The position numbers and the translations under genes are program-made. From Escherichia coli (GTDB lineage Bacteria > Pseudomonadota > Gammaproteobacteria > Enterobacterales > Enterobacteriaceae): a stretch of 64,000 bases of DNA. The stretch spans positions 1-64,000 of the forward strand of contig NZ_JAATUR010000028.1 of the NCBI RefSeq assembly GCF_011881725.1. Reading direction: 5' to 3'. Shown piece after piece: positions 31,740 to 39,983 of this stretch. The notes below the pieces were generated by a model. It did no database searches. It was given only the letters and a program-made list of their open reading frames with translations, and was not told the origin of the DNA. Positions within the stretch are counted from its first letter, which is position 1, and the number at the start of each line of letters is the position of its first letter.

Positions 31740-32600
31740 ATGGATCTGACCCAACTGGAGATGTTTAATGCCGTTGCCGAGGCTGGCAGCATTACCCAGG
31801 CGGCAGCAAAAGTGCATCGTGTGCCATCTAACCTTACTACCCGTATCCGCCAGCTGGAAACTGAACTGGGCGTTGAACTGTTTATCCGCGAGAATCAGCG
31901 TTTACGTCTCTCACCGGCCGGGCACAACTTTTTGCGCTATAGCCAACAAATTCTCGCGTTGGTCGACGAAGCGCGAAATGTTGTTGCTGGCGATGAACCA
32001 CAAGGCTTGTTTTCTCTCGGTTCGCTGGAGAGCACCGCAGCAGTGCGCATCCCAGCGACACTGGCAGAATTTAACCGTCGTTATCCTAAAATTCAGTTTT
32101 CTCTTTCCACCGGCCCCTCCGGTACCATGCTGGACGGTGTACTTGAGGGAAAATTGAATGCGGCATTTATTGATGGTCCGATTAACCATACAGCCATTGA
32201 CGGGATGCCGGTGTACCGCGAGGAGTTGATGATCGTCACTCCACAAGGGCATACACCCATTACCCGCGCCAGCCAGGTTAATGGGTGTAATATCTATGCC
32301 TTCCGCGCTAACTGCTCGTATCGCCGCCACTTTGAGAGCTGGTTTCATGCCGACGGCGCAGCGCCGGGGACAATTCATGAGATGGAGTCATACCACGGTA
32401 TGCTGGCCTGCGTAATCGCCGGGGCGGGAATTGCGCTTATTCCCCGTTCCATGCTGGAAACTATGCCGGGGCAACATCAGGTTGAAGCCTGGCCATTGGG
32501 TGAACAATGGCGTTGGTTAACGACATGGCTGGTCTGGCGTCGTGGCGCGAAGAGTCGTCAGCTTGAGGCGTTTATTGAACTGCTTGACACGTCGCTGTAA
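31740..32600 (+). CDS. ptrR: LysR-type regulator PtrR (YneJ)
   Basis: A LysR-family regulator with the N-terminal helix-turn-helix [20 protein letters not shown] followed by [20 protein letters not shown], and a C-terminal effector domain. It controls sad, transcribed divergently 100 bases away, and putrescine utilisation. The protein is 286 residues; the C-terminus (IELLDTSL) ends about seven residues earlier than I recall for K-12, a small difference outside the fold. Confidence 0.88.
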   Translation: MDLTQLEMFNAVAEAGSITQAAAKVHRVPSNLTTRIRQLETELGVELFIRENQRLRLSPAGHNFLRYSQQILALVDEARNVVAGDEPQGLFSLGSLESTAAVRIPATLAEFNRRYPKIQFSLSTGPSGTMLDGVLEGKLNAAFIDGPINHTAIDGMPVYREELMIVTPQGHTPITRASQVNGCNIYAFRANCSYRRHFESWFHADGAAPGTIHEMESYHGMLACVIAGAGIALIPRSMLETMPGQHQVEAWPLGEQWRWLTTWLVWRRGAKSRQLEAFIELLDTSL

Positions 32601-32709
32601 CAATATGAAGCAGCAAAATGAGATATGGATCACAAATTCATTGTATTCACGTCATTAACCGTTTTAAGATCATTTCATCACCTTTTCGCAACCAACCCGA
32701 AAATCTGTT

Positions 32710-33900
32710 ATGACAACAAACACTGTTTCCCGCAAAGTAGCGTGGCTACGGGTCGTTACGCTGGCAGTTGCCGCCTTCATTTTTAATACCACCGAATTTG
32801 TCCCTGTTGGGCTGCTTTCTGACATTGCGCAAAGTTTTCACATGCAAACCGCTCAGGTCGGCATCATGTTGACCATTTATGCATGGGTAGTTGCGCTAAT
32901 GTCATTGCCTTTTATGCTAATGACCAGCCAGGTTGAACGACGCAAGTTACTGATCTGCCTGTTTGTCGTGTTTATTGCCAGCCACGTACTGTCGTTTTTG
33001 TCGTGGAGCTTTACCGTTCTGGTGATCAGTCGCATTGGTGTGGCTTTTGCACATGCGATTTTCTGGTCGATTACGGCATCTCTGGCAATCCGTATGGCAC
33101 CGGCCGGGAAGCGAGCACAGGCATTGAGTTTGATTGCCACCGGTACAGCACTGGCAATGGTATTAGGTTTACCTCTCGGGCGCATTGTGGGGCAGTATTT
33201 CGGCTGGCGAATGACCTTCTTTGCGATTGGTATCGGGGCGCTTATCACCCTTTTGTGCCTGATTAAGTTACTCCCCTTACTGCCCAGTGAGCATTCCGGT
33301 TCATTGAAAAGCCTTCCGCTATTGTTCCGCCGCCCGGCATTGATGAGCATTTATTTATTAACCGTGGTGGTCGTCACCGCCCATTACACGGCATACAGCT
33401 ATATCGAGCCTTTTGTGCAAAACATTGCGGGATTCAGCGCTAACTTTGCCACAGCACTACTGTTGATGCTCGGTGGCGCAGGCATTATTGGCAGCGTGAT
33501 TTTCGGTAAACTGGGCAATCAGTATGCGTCTACGCTGGTGAGTACGGCGATTGCAATATTGCTGGTGTGCCTGGTACTGCTGCTCCCTGCGGCGAACAGT
33601 GAAATACATCTCGGGGTGCTGAGTATTTTCTGGGGTATCGCGATGATGATCATCGGACTTGGTATGCAGGTTAAAGTGCTTGCGCTGGCACCTGATGCCA
33701 CCGACGTCGCGATGGCGCTATTTTCCGGCATATTTAATATTGGAATCGGCGCTGGTGCGTTGGTAGGTAATCAGGTGAGTTTGCACTGGTCAATGTCGAT
33801 GATTGGCTATGTAGGCGCGGTGCCTGCTTTTGCTGCGTTGATATGGTCGATCGTCACATTTCGCCGCTGGCCAGTGGCACTTGAGGAACAGACACGATAG
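32710..33900 (+). CDS. sotB: MFS sugar/arabinose efflux transporter SotB (YdeA)
   Basis: A 396-residue major facilitator with 12 predicted helices. The loop 2-3 motif is replaced by [12 protein letters not shown], as in this family. It exports L-arabinose and some other sugars or IPTG and limits their accumulation. Full length versus K-12. A strong terminator follows directly, shared with the convergent marC. Confidence 0.92.
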   Translation: MTTNTVSRKVAWLRVVTLAVAAFIFNTTEFVPVGLLSDIAQSFHMQTAQVGIMLTIYAWVVALMSLPFMLMTSQVERRKLLICLFVVFIASHVLSFLSWSFTVLVISRIGVAFAHAIFWSITASLAIRMAPAGKRAQALSLIATGTALAMVLGLPLGRIVGQYFGWRMTFFAIGIGALITLLCLIKLLPLLPSEHSGSLKSLPLLFRRPALMSIYLLTVVVVTAHYTAYSYIEPFVQNIAGFSANFATALLLMLGGAGIIGSVIFGKLGNQYASTLVSTAIAILLVCLVLLLPAANSEIHLGVLSIFWGIAMMIIGLGMQVKVLALAPDATDVAMALFSGIFNIGIGAGALVGNQVSLHWSMSMIGYVGAVPAFAALIWSIVTFRRWPVALEEQTR

Positions 33901-33903
33901 TTG

Positions 33904-33926
33904 AAAGGCCCATTCGGGCCTTTTTT
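33904..33926. terminator. Terminator between sotB and marC
   Basis: AAAGGCCCATTCGGGCCTTTTTT: a 7-bp GC-rich stem with a T6 tract on the plus strand for sotB. The A run on the left gives a partial terminator for the convergent marC. Confidence 0.85.
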
Positions 33927-34590
33927 AATGATACGTTTTAATGATTTCGAGGATGCCGTTAATAATAAACTGCACGCCCATACATACCAGCAGGAATCCC
34001 ATCAGACGGGAGATCGCTTCAATCCCTCCCTTGCCCACCAGTCGCATGATTGCACCAGAGCTACGTAGACTTCCCCACAAAATGACCGCAACCAGAAAAA
34101 AGATTAACGGCGGCGCAACCATCAGTACCCAGTCCGCGAAGGTTGAACTCTGGCGCACAGTAGACGCCGAACTGATGATCATTGCGATTGTCCCCGGTCC
34201 GGCGGTGCTTGGCATTGCCAGTGGAACAAAGGCGATATTGGCTCTGGGTTCATCCTCCAGCTCTTCCGATTTGCTTTTCGCCTCAGGTGAGTCAATTGCT
34301 TTTTGTTGTGGGAAGAGCATTCGAAAACCAATAAAAGCGACAATTAAGCCACCAGCAATACGCAGACCGGGAATCGAAATCCCGAATGTGTCCATCACCA
34401 GTTGCCCGGCATAGTACGCCACCATCAAGATGGCAAAAACATATACCGAGGCCATTAATGACTGACGATTACGTTCGGCGGTGTTCATGTTACCCGCCAG
34501 TCCAAGAAACAACGCTACGGTAGTTAACGGGTTAGCTAACGGCAATAACACCACCAGCCCCAGGCCAATCGCTTTAAACAAATCTAACAT
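33925..34590 (-). CDS. marC: Inner-membrane protein MarC
   Basis: A 221-residue MarC/UPF0056-family membrane protein with six predicted helices and the family motif [12 protein letters not shown] (about 20-31). It is transcribed divergently from marRAB but is not itself required for multiple antibiotic resistance; its function is unknown. Full length versus K-12. Confidence 0.92.
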   Translation of the reverse strand: MLDLFKAIGLGLVVLLPLANPLTTVALFLGLAGNMNTAERNRQSLMASVYVFAILMVAYYAGQLVMDTFGISIPGLRIAGGLIVAFIGFRMLFPQQKAIDSPEAKSKSEELEDEPRANIAFVPLAMPSTAGPGTIAMIISSASTVRQSSTFADWVLMVAPPLIFFLVAVILWGSLRSSGAIMRLVGKGGIEAISRLMGFLLVCMGVQFIINGILEIIKTYH

Positions 34591-34702
34591 TGGTGGTTGT
34601 CATCCTGTGTCGTTAGTTATCTGCGAGAAGTATATAGGGTAAACAAGGAGAAAGTTTCACTCTTTAGCTAACCTTGCATCGCATTGACCAAAACTTGAAC
34701 CG

Positions 34703-34795
34703 ATTTAGCAAAACGTGGCATCGGTCGATTCATTCATTTGACTTATACTTGCCTGGGCAATATTATCCCCTGCAACTAATTACTTGCCAGGGCAA
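34703..34795 (+). promoter_or_regulatory. marRAB promoter and operator marO
   Basis: The marbox ATTTAGCAAAACGTGGCATC is at 34703-34722. The -35 TTGACT (34738-34743) and -10 TATTAT (34761-34766) are 17 bases apart. MarR sites I (TTGCCTGGGCAA, 34749-34760) and II (TTGCCAGGGCAA, 34784-34795) are intact. Every element of the characterised K-12 operator is present, so repression by MarR and activation by MarA, SoxS or Rob are expected. Confidence 0.95.
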
Positions 34796-34800
34796 CTAAT

Positions 34801-35235
34801 GTGAAAAGTACCAGCGATCTGTTTAATGAAATTATTCCATTGGGTCGCTTAATCCATATGGTTAATCAGAAGAAAGATCGCCTGCTTAACGATTATCTGT
34901 CTCCGCTGGATATCACCGCGGCACAGTTTAAGGTGCTCTGCTCTATCCGCTGCGCGGCGTGCATTACGCCGGTCGAACTGAAAAAAGTGTTGTCGGTCGA
35001 CCTGGGGGCATTGACCCGTATGCTGGATCGTCTGGTCTGTAAAGGCTGGGTGGAAAGGTTGCCGAACCCGAATGACAAGCGCGGCGTATTGGTAAAGCTT
35101 ACCACCAGCGGCGCGGCAATATGTGAACAATGCCATCAATTAGTTGGCCAGGACCTGCATCAAGAATTAACAAAAAACCTGACGGCGGACGAAGTGGCAA
35201 CGCTTGAGCATTTGCTTAAGAAAGTCCTGCCGTAA
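34801..35235 (+). CDS. marR: Multiple antibiotic resistance repressor MarR
   Basis: A 144-residue winged-helix repressor of marRAB, starting at GTG directly after site II. The recognition region SVDLGALTRMLDRLVCKGWVERL and the wing NPNDKRGVLVKLTT are intact, and the redox-sensing C80 is present. Relative to K-12 it has D31, S103 and H137. S103 and H137 are well-known natural variants that do not abolish repression. No truncation is seen, so the operon should be normally repressed. Confidence 0.95.
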   Translation: MKSTSDLFNEIIPLGRLIHMVNQKKDRLLNDYLSPLDITAAQFKVLCSIRCAACITPVELKKVLSVDLGALTRMLDRLVCKGWVERLPNPNDKRGVLVKLTTSGAAICEQCHQLVGQDLHQELTKNLTADEVATLEHLLKKVLP

Positions 35236-35254
35236 ACAAAAATGAGGTATGACG

Positions 35255-35638
35255 ATGTCCAGACGCAATACTGACGCTATTACCATTCACAGCATTTTGG
35301 ACTGGATCGAGGACAACCTGGAATCACCACTGTCACTGGAAAAAGTGTCAGAGCGTTCAGGTTATTCCAAATGGCACCTGCAACGGATGTTTAAAAAAGA
35401 AACCGGTCATTCATTAGGCCAATACATCCGCAGCCGTAAGATGACAGAAATCGCGCAAAAGCTGAAGGAAAGTAACGAGCCGATACTTTATCTGGCAGAA
35501 CGGTATGGCTTCGAGTCTCAACAAACCCTGACCCGAACCTTCAAAAATTACTTTGATGTTCCGCCGCATAAATATCGGATGACCAATATGCAAGCCGAAT
35601 CGCGCTTTTTACATCCATTGAACCATTACAACAGTTAA
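35255..35638 (+). CDS. marA: AraC-family activator MarA
   Basis: A 127-residue activator made only of the two-helix-turn-helix DNA-binding domain ([20 protein letters not shown] and [20 protein letters not shown]). It binds marboxes to induce acrAB, micF and other stress genes. The start at 35255 gives MSRRNTD as in K-12; a two-codon longer start is possible. The second gene of marRAB, 19 bases after marR. Confidence 0.95.
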   Translation: MSRRNTDAITIHSILDWIEDNLESPLSLEKVSERSGYSKWHLQRMFKKETGHSLGQYIRSRKMTEIAQKLKESNEPILYLAERYGFESQQTLTRTFKNYFDVPPHKYRMTNMQAESRFLHPLNHYNS

Positions 35639-35668
35639 TAAAAATGTGACAACGTCACTGAGGCAATC

Positions 35669-35887
35669 ATGAAACCACTTTTATCCGCAATGGTAACCGC
35701 GCTTATTGTCTTTTCCGCGCAAGCCTTTGCGGAACAAACCACGCAGCCGGTTGTAACTTCTTGTGGCAATGTAGTGGTTGTTCCCCCATCGCAGGAACAA
35801 CCACCGTTTGATTTAAATCACATGGGTACTGGCAGTGATAAGTCGGATGCGCTCGGCGTACCCTATTATAATCAACACGCTATGTAG
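35669..35887 (+). CDS. marB: Periplasmic protein MarB
   Basis: A 72-residue protein with a signal peptide cleaved after AFA (residue 21). The mature part is small and conserved (VVTSCGNVVVVPPSQEQPPF). It lowers marA expression indirectly by an unknown route. Last gene of marRAB, followed at 35897-35914 by a short GCCCC/GGGGC hairpin. Confidence 0.92.
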   Translation: MKPLLSAMVTALIVFSAQAFAEQTTQPVVTSCGNVVVVPPSQEQPPFDLNHMGTGSDKSDALGVPYYNQHAM

Positions 35888-35917
35888 TTTATTCAGGCCC
35901 CGGTCTATCGGGGCTTG

Positions 35918-36817
35918 TTAGCCTCTCACCTTCACGGTTTTACGCAACCGCAATCCAAACACATTGATGTACAGTCCGGTCATAATGAGCACAGCCCCTA
36001 AGAATTGCAGGCCTGTTAAGCGTTCATCCAGCAGTAACGCTGCGCTTGCCAGACCGACTATCGGCACCAGTAATGATAATGGTGCGACACGCCAGGTTTC
36101 ATAGCGCCCCAGTAGAGTCCCCCAGATCCCGTAGCCAACTATCGTCGCCACAAACGCCAGATACATCAGAGACAAAATGGTGGTCATATCGATAGCTATC
36201 AGGCTGTGAATCATAGTTGCGGAACCATCGAGAATCAGCGAGGCAACAAAGAAGGGAATGATCGGGATTAATGCGCTCCAGATTACCAGCGACATCACCG
36301 CCGGGCGCGTTGAGTGCGACATGATCTTTTTATTGAAGATATTGCCACACGCCCAGCTAAATGCTGCTGCCAGGGTCAACATAAAGCCGAGCATCGCCAC
36401 ATGCTGACCGTTCAGGCTATCTTCGATTAACATCAGTACGCCAAAAATCGCTAACGCAATCCCCGCCAGTTGCTTACCGTGCAACCGTTCGCCAAAAGTA
36501 AAAGCACCGAGCACGATAGTAAAAAATGCCTGAGCCTGTAAGACCAGCGAGGCTAATCCAGCCGGCATACCGAAGTTAATGGCGCAGAAGAGAAAAGCAA
36601 ACTGCGCAAAACTGATGGTTAAACCATATCCCAGCAGTAAATTCAGCGGTACTTTTGGTCGTGCCACGAAAAAGATTGCCGGAAAGGCTACCAGCATAAA
36701 GCGCAAACCGGCCAGCATCAGCGGTGGCATGTTATGAAGCCCCACTTTGATGACCACAAAATTGAGCCCCCATACAACGACGACTAATAGCGCCAACAAT
36801 CCATCTTTCCGCGACAT
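35918..36817 (-). CDS. eamA: Cysteine and O-acetylserine exporter EamA (YdeD)
   Basis: A 299-residue DMT-superfamily exporter with ten predicted helices in two EamA repeats (about 10-135 and 150-285). It exports O-acetylserine and cysteine. Convergent with marRAB. Full length versus K-12. Confidence 0.92.
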   Translation of the reverse strand: MSRKDGLLALLVVVVWGLNFVVIKVGLHNMPPLMLAGLRFMLVAFPAIFFVARPKVPLNLLLGYGLTISFAQFAFLFCAINFGMPAGLASLVLQAQAFFTIVLGAFTFGERLHGKQLAGIALAIFGVLMLIEDSLNGQHVAMLGFMLTLAAAFSWACGNIFNKKIMSHSTRPAVMSLVIWSALIPIIPFFVASLILDGSATMIHSLIAIDMTTILSLMYLAFVATIVGYGIWGTLLGRYETWRVAPLSLLVPIVGLASAALLLDERLTGLQFLGAVLIMTGLYINVFGLRLRKTVKVRG

Positions 36818-37012
36818 TTTCCCGCCTCTGAATTTTCATCTTTTGTCAGCAATCAACTTAGCTGAATTTACTTTTCTTTAACAGTTGATTCGTTAGCCGC
36901 AAGTTATGACGGCATTAATGCGCAAATAAGTCGCTATACTTCGGATTTTTGTCATGCTATTTCTTTACATATCTAAAACAAAACATAACGAAACGCACTG
37001 CCGGACAGCCAA

Positions 37013-38200
37013 ATGAACTTATCCCTACGACGCTCTACCAGCGCCCTTCTTGCCTCGTCGCTGTTATTAACCATAGGACGCGGTGCTACGCTGCCGTTTA
37101 TGACCATTTACTTGAGTCGCCAGTACAGCCTGAGTGTCGATCTCATTGGTTATGCGATGACAATCGCGCTCACTATTGGCGTCATTTTTAGCCTCGGTTT
37201 TGGTATTCTGGCGGATAAGTTCGACAAGAAACGTTATATGTTATTGGCAATTACTGCCTTCGCCAGCGGTTTTATCGCCATTCCTTTAGTCGATAGCGTG
37301 ACGCTGGTGGTACTATTTTTTGCCCTTATCAACTGCGCCTATTCCGTTTTTGCCACTGTGTTGAAAGCCTGGTTTGCCGACAATCTTTCATCCACCAGCA
37401 AAACGAAGATCTTCTCAATCAACTACACCATGCTCAACATTGGCTGGACCCTCGGTCCTCCCCTTGGCACGCTATTGGTGATGCAAAGCATCAATCTACC
37501 CTTTTGGCTGGCAGCTATCTGTTCCGCGTTTCCCATGCTTTTCATTCAAATTTGGGTAAAGCGCAGCGAGAAAATCATCGCCACAGATACAGGCAGTGTC
37601 TGGTCTCCGAGAGTGTTATTACAGGATAAAGCGCTGTTGTGGTTTACCTGCTCTGGCTTTCTGGCTTCTTTCGTCAGCGGTGCTTTTGCCTCATGCATTT
37701 CACAATACGTGATGGTAATTGCTGATGGTGATTTTGCCGAAAAGGTGGTTGCCGTTGTTCTACCGGTTAATGCTGCCATGGTGGTTACGTTGCAATATTC
37801 CGTGGGGCGGCGTATTAATCCGGCCAACATCCGCACGCTGATGACAGTAGGCACCCTCTGTTTCGTCATCGGTCTGATAGGTTTTATCTTTTCAGGCAAC
37901 AGTCTGTTATTTTGGGGTATGTCAGCTGCGGTATTTACTGTCGGTGAAATCATTTATGCGCCGGGCGAGTATATGCTGATTGACCATATTGCGCCGCCAG
38001 GAATGAAAGCCAGCTATTTTTCCGCCCAGTCTTTAGGCTGGCTTGGTGCCGCGATTAACCCATTAGTAAGTGGGTTTGTGCTCACCAGCCTGCCGTCTTC
38101 CTCGCTGTTTGTCATCCTGGCGTTGGTAATCATTGCTGCGTGGGTGCTGATATTAAAAGGTATTAGCACAAGACCCTGGGGGCAGCCGGTTCTTTGTTGA
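37013..38200 (+). CDS. ydeE: MFS dipeptide exporter YdeE
   Basis: A 395-residue major facilitator with 12 predicted helices and the motif FGILADKFDKKRYM in loop 2-3. In K-12 it has been linked to dipeptide and arabinose efflux. Full length. Upstream DNA shared with eamA contains its promoter, not identified here. Confidence 0.9.
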   Translation: MNLSLRRSTSALLASSLLLTIGRGATLPFMTIYLSRQYSLSVDLIGYAMTIALTIGVIFSLGFGILADKFDKKRYMLLAITAFASGFIAIPLVDSVTLVVLFFALINCAYSVFATVLKAWFADNLSSTSKTKIFSINYTMLNIGWTLGPPLGTLLVMQSINLPFWLAAICSAFPMLFIQIWVKRSEKIIATDTGSVWSPRVLLQDKALLWFTCSGFLASFVSGAFASCISQYVMVIADGDFAEKVVAVVLPVNAAMVVTLQYSVGRRINPANIRTLMTVGTLCFVIGLIGFIFSGNSLLFWGMSAAVFTVGEIIYAPGEYMLIDHIAPPGMKASYFSAQSLGWLGAAINPLVSGFVLTSLPSSSLFVILALVIIAAWVLILKGISTRPWGQPVLC

Positions 38201-38325
38201 CGGAGACCAGTCACAATAAAATTTTAATTCAGCCTTTGTTTAGGTTACCTCTGCTAATATCTTTCTCATTGAGATGAAAATTAAGGTAAGCGAGGAAACA
38301 CACCACACCATAAACGGAGGCAATA

Positions 38326-38421
38326 ATGCTGGGTAATATGAATGTTTTTATGGCCGTACTGGGAATAATTTTATTTTCTGGTTTTCTGGCCGCGTATTTC
38401 AGCCACAAATGGGATGACTAA
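38326..38421 (+). CDS. mgtS: Small membrane protein MgtS (YneM)
   Basis: A 31-residue inner-membrane protein reading MLGNMNVFMAVLGIILFSGF and ending FSHKWDD, identical in plan to K-12 MgtS. It binds and protects the Mg2+ transporter MgtA from FtsH degradation and modulates the phosphate transporter PitA at low magnesium. An ACGGAGG ribosome site lies 6 bases before the ATG. It is known to be PhoP-induced; a GTTTA half-site lies upstream at 38239-38243. Confidence 0.93.
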   Translation: MLGNMNVFMAVLGIILFSGFLAAYFSHKWDD

Positions 38422-38448
38422 TGAACGGAGATATTCCCCCACCTAACT

Positions 38449-38489
38449 GGCCCCTTGTTACCACTGCGTACAAGGGGCCTGATTTTTTT
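38449..38489 (+). terminator. Terminator after mgtS
   Basis: GGCCCCTTGT and ACAAGGGGCC form a perfect 10-bp stem, with TGATTTTTTT directly after it on the plus strand. Confidence 0.88.
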
Positions 38490-38496
38490 GACGGCG

Positions 38497-38594
38497 AAAA
38501 AAAACCGCCAGTAAACCGGCGGTGAATGCTTGCATGGATAGATTTGTGTTTTGCTTTTACGCTAACAGGCATTTTCTTGCACTGATAACGGATC
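38497..38594 (-). ncRNA. mgrR: Hfq-dependent small RNA MgrR
   Basis: The minus strand from 38594 (GATCCGTTATCAGTGCAAGA) to the T run at 38504-38497 gives a 98-nt RNA, the length of MgrR. Its Rho-independent terminator is ACCGCCGGTTTACTGGCGGT followed by T8. A -10 hexamer TACTGT lies just upstream, and an imperfect PhoP box (CGTTTA-N5-CATTGA) sits about 12 bases before it. MgrR is PhoP-activated and represses eptB and ygdQ. It lies between mgtS and dgcZ as in K-12. Confidence 0.92.
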
Positions 38595-38618
38595 TTTGAC
38601 ACAGTAGCATCACTTTTC

Positions 38619-39530
38619 TCAATGAATGTTAAACGGAGCTAAAACTCGGTTAATCACACTCTGCTGGTCAATAAACATGCAGCGATTTCTTCCTGTCTGC
38701 TTGCCTTCATACATTGCCCGGTCAGCCCTTCCAATAACCACATCCAGGGGTTCTTCAGGAAATGCGCGGCTCACGCCAGCAGTTACTGTTATTTGGATAT
38801 GTCCGCCAGGATGCGCTATCGCGTGGTTATCGACTAACTGACAAATACGGACTCCAGCGCGACATGCTTCTTCATCATTAGCGGCTTTAATGATAATAAT
38901 AAACTCTTCACCACCGTAGCGATAAACCGCTTCGTAATCACGCGTCCAGTTGGCTAAGTAAGTGGCCAGGGTGCGTAATACCACATCGCCGATTAAATGC
39001 CCGTAGGTATCATTAACCAGTTTAAACCGGTCTATATCCAACAGCATCAAATAAAGATTTAGTGGTTCAGTATTACGTAATTGATGATCAAAGGATTCAT
39101 CAAGCACCCGACGACCAGGTAATCCTGTCAGAACATCCATATTGCTACGAATCGTCAGCAAATAAATTTTATAATCGGTTAATGCCGCAGTAAAAGACAG
39201 TAACCCTTCCTGAAAAGCATCAAAATGAGCGTCCTGCCAGCGATTTTCGACGATAGCCAGCATTAATTCCCGACCACAGTTATGCATGTTTTGATGGGCT
39301 GAATCCATTAGCCGAACGTAAGGTAATTCATCGTTATCAAGTGGCCCCAGATGATCAATCCAGCGACCAAACTGGCACAGCCCATAAGAATGGTTATCCG
39401 TAATTTCTGGCTTACTGGCATCTCTCGCGACCACGCTGTGAAACATACTCACCAGCCACTGATAATGGGCGTCGATAGCCTTGTTGAGATTTAACAAGAT
39501 GGCATCGATTTCCGTTGTCTTCTTGATCAT
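38619..39530 (-). CDS. dgcZ: Zinc-regulated diguanylate cyclase DgcZ (YdeH)
   Basis: A cytoplasmic protein of 303 residues: an N-terminal CZB zinc domain (zinc ligands H22, C52, H79, H83 all present) and a GGDEF domain with the active GGEEF at 206-210. It makes c-di-GMP and stimulates poly-GlcNAc biofilm; zinc inhibits it. The K-12 protein ends INRV at 296; here seven residues (LAPFNIH) are added, consistent with a single base gained in the T run at the old stop. AAGGAG five bases before the ATG fixes the start. Confidence 0.93.
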   Translation of the reverse strand: MIKKTTEIDAILLNLNKAIDAHYQWLVSMFHSVVARDASKPEITDNHSYGLCQFGRWIDHLGPLDNDELPYVRLMDSAHQNMHNCGRELMLAIVENRWQDAHFDAFQEGLLSFTAALTDYKIYLLTIRSNMDVLTGLPGRRVLDESFDHQLRNTEPLNLYLMLLDIDRFKLVNDTYGHLIGDVVLRTLATYLANWTRDYEAVYRYGGEEFIIIIKAANDEEACRAGVRICQLVDNHAIAHPGGHIQITVTAGVSRAFPEEPLDVVIGRADRAMYEGKQTGRNRCMFIDQQSVINRVLAPFNIH

Positions 39531-39738
39531 TGCCACTCCTTTTTCACAGTTCCTTGTGCGCGGTATTCTACCGAGAGAAAAGAAAAATTACGTCAGTATT
39601 TTAATAGAAATCCTAATTCGAAGCGGCGTTAAAGATAACATTGTGATTTAAAACAAAATAAGCAGATAAAAAGTGTTTAATTTTGTAAATTATCTCTTCG
39701 TTGCGCCATAAAGCACAGGCAATAACATAAACAACAAA

Positions 39739-39780
39739 GCCTAATGCCCCAATCTATTGGGCCATTAGGCTAATTTTTTT
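39739..39780. terminator. Terminator between dgcZ and dcp region
   Basis: GCCTAATG...CCCAATCTATTGGG...CATTAGGC forms a long stem with one internal mismatch. T8 follows on the plus strand and TTTGTTGTTT on the minus strand, so it can end dcp transcription as well as any plus-strand transcript from 39540-39738. I see no gene in 39540-39738. Confidence 0.7.
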
Positions 39781-39797
39781 TGTGACTATTTCTGCAA

Positions 39798-39938
39798 ATG
39801 GATAACCCAAACGGTTCTCATGGAATATTAAAAGGAAAATTGAATACTGCGGTTATGAATTTTGATGGTGATTGCGAAACAGTATTAGCACTGGCGGTCC
39901 GATTTGCACTGGCGCAATTTTTGAAATTACTGGAGTGA
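39798..39938 (+). CDS. Possible small ORF (46 aa), unknown
   Basis: A plus-strand ORF of 46 codons starting MDNPNGSHGILKGKLNTAVM, with a hydrophobic C-terminus (ETVLALAVRFALAQFLKLLE). It lies just past the strong terminator at 39739-39780 and ends 45 bases before the dcp stop. There is no good ribosome site at this start, although an AAGGAAA lies inside the frame. I do not recognise it; chance is quite possible. Confidence 0.2.
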   Translation: MDNPNGSHGILKGKLNTAVMNFDGDCETVLALAVRFALAQFLKLLE

Positions 39939-39983
39939 CTTTCTGGCCTGGCTACACGCCAGACCAGACATATTTACAGAAAA

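Noticed and set aside
34801..35235. MarR changes relative to K-12 (D31, S103, H137) as a multidrug-resistance allele
   Set aside because: S103 and H137 are common natural variants with working repressor. The DNA-binding region and both operators are intact, so no derepression can be claimed.
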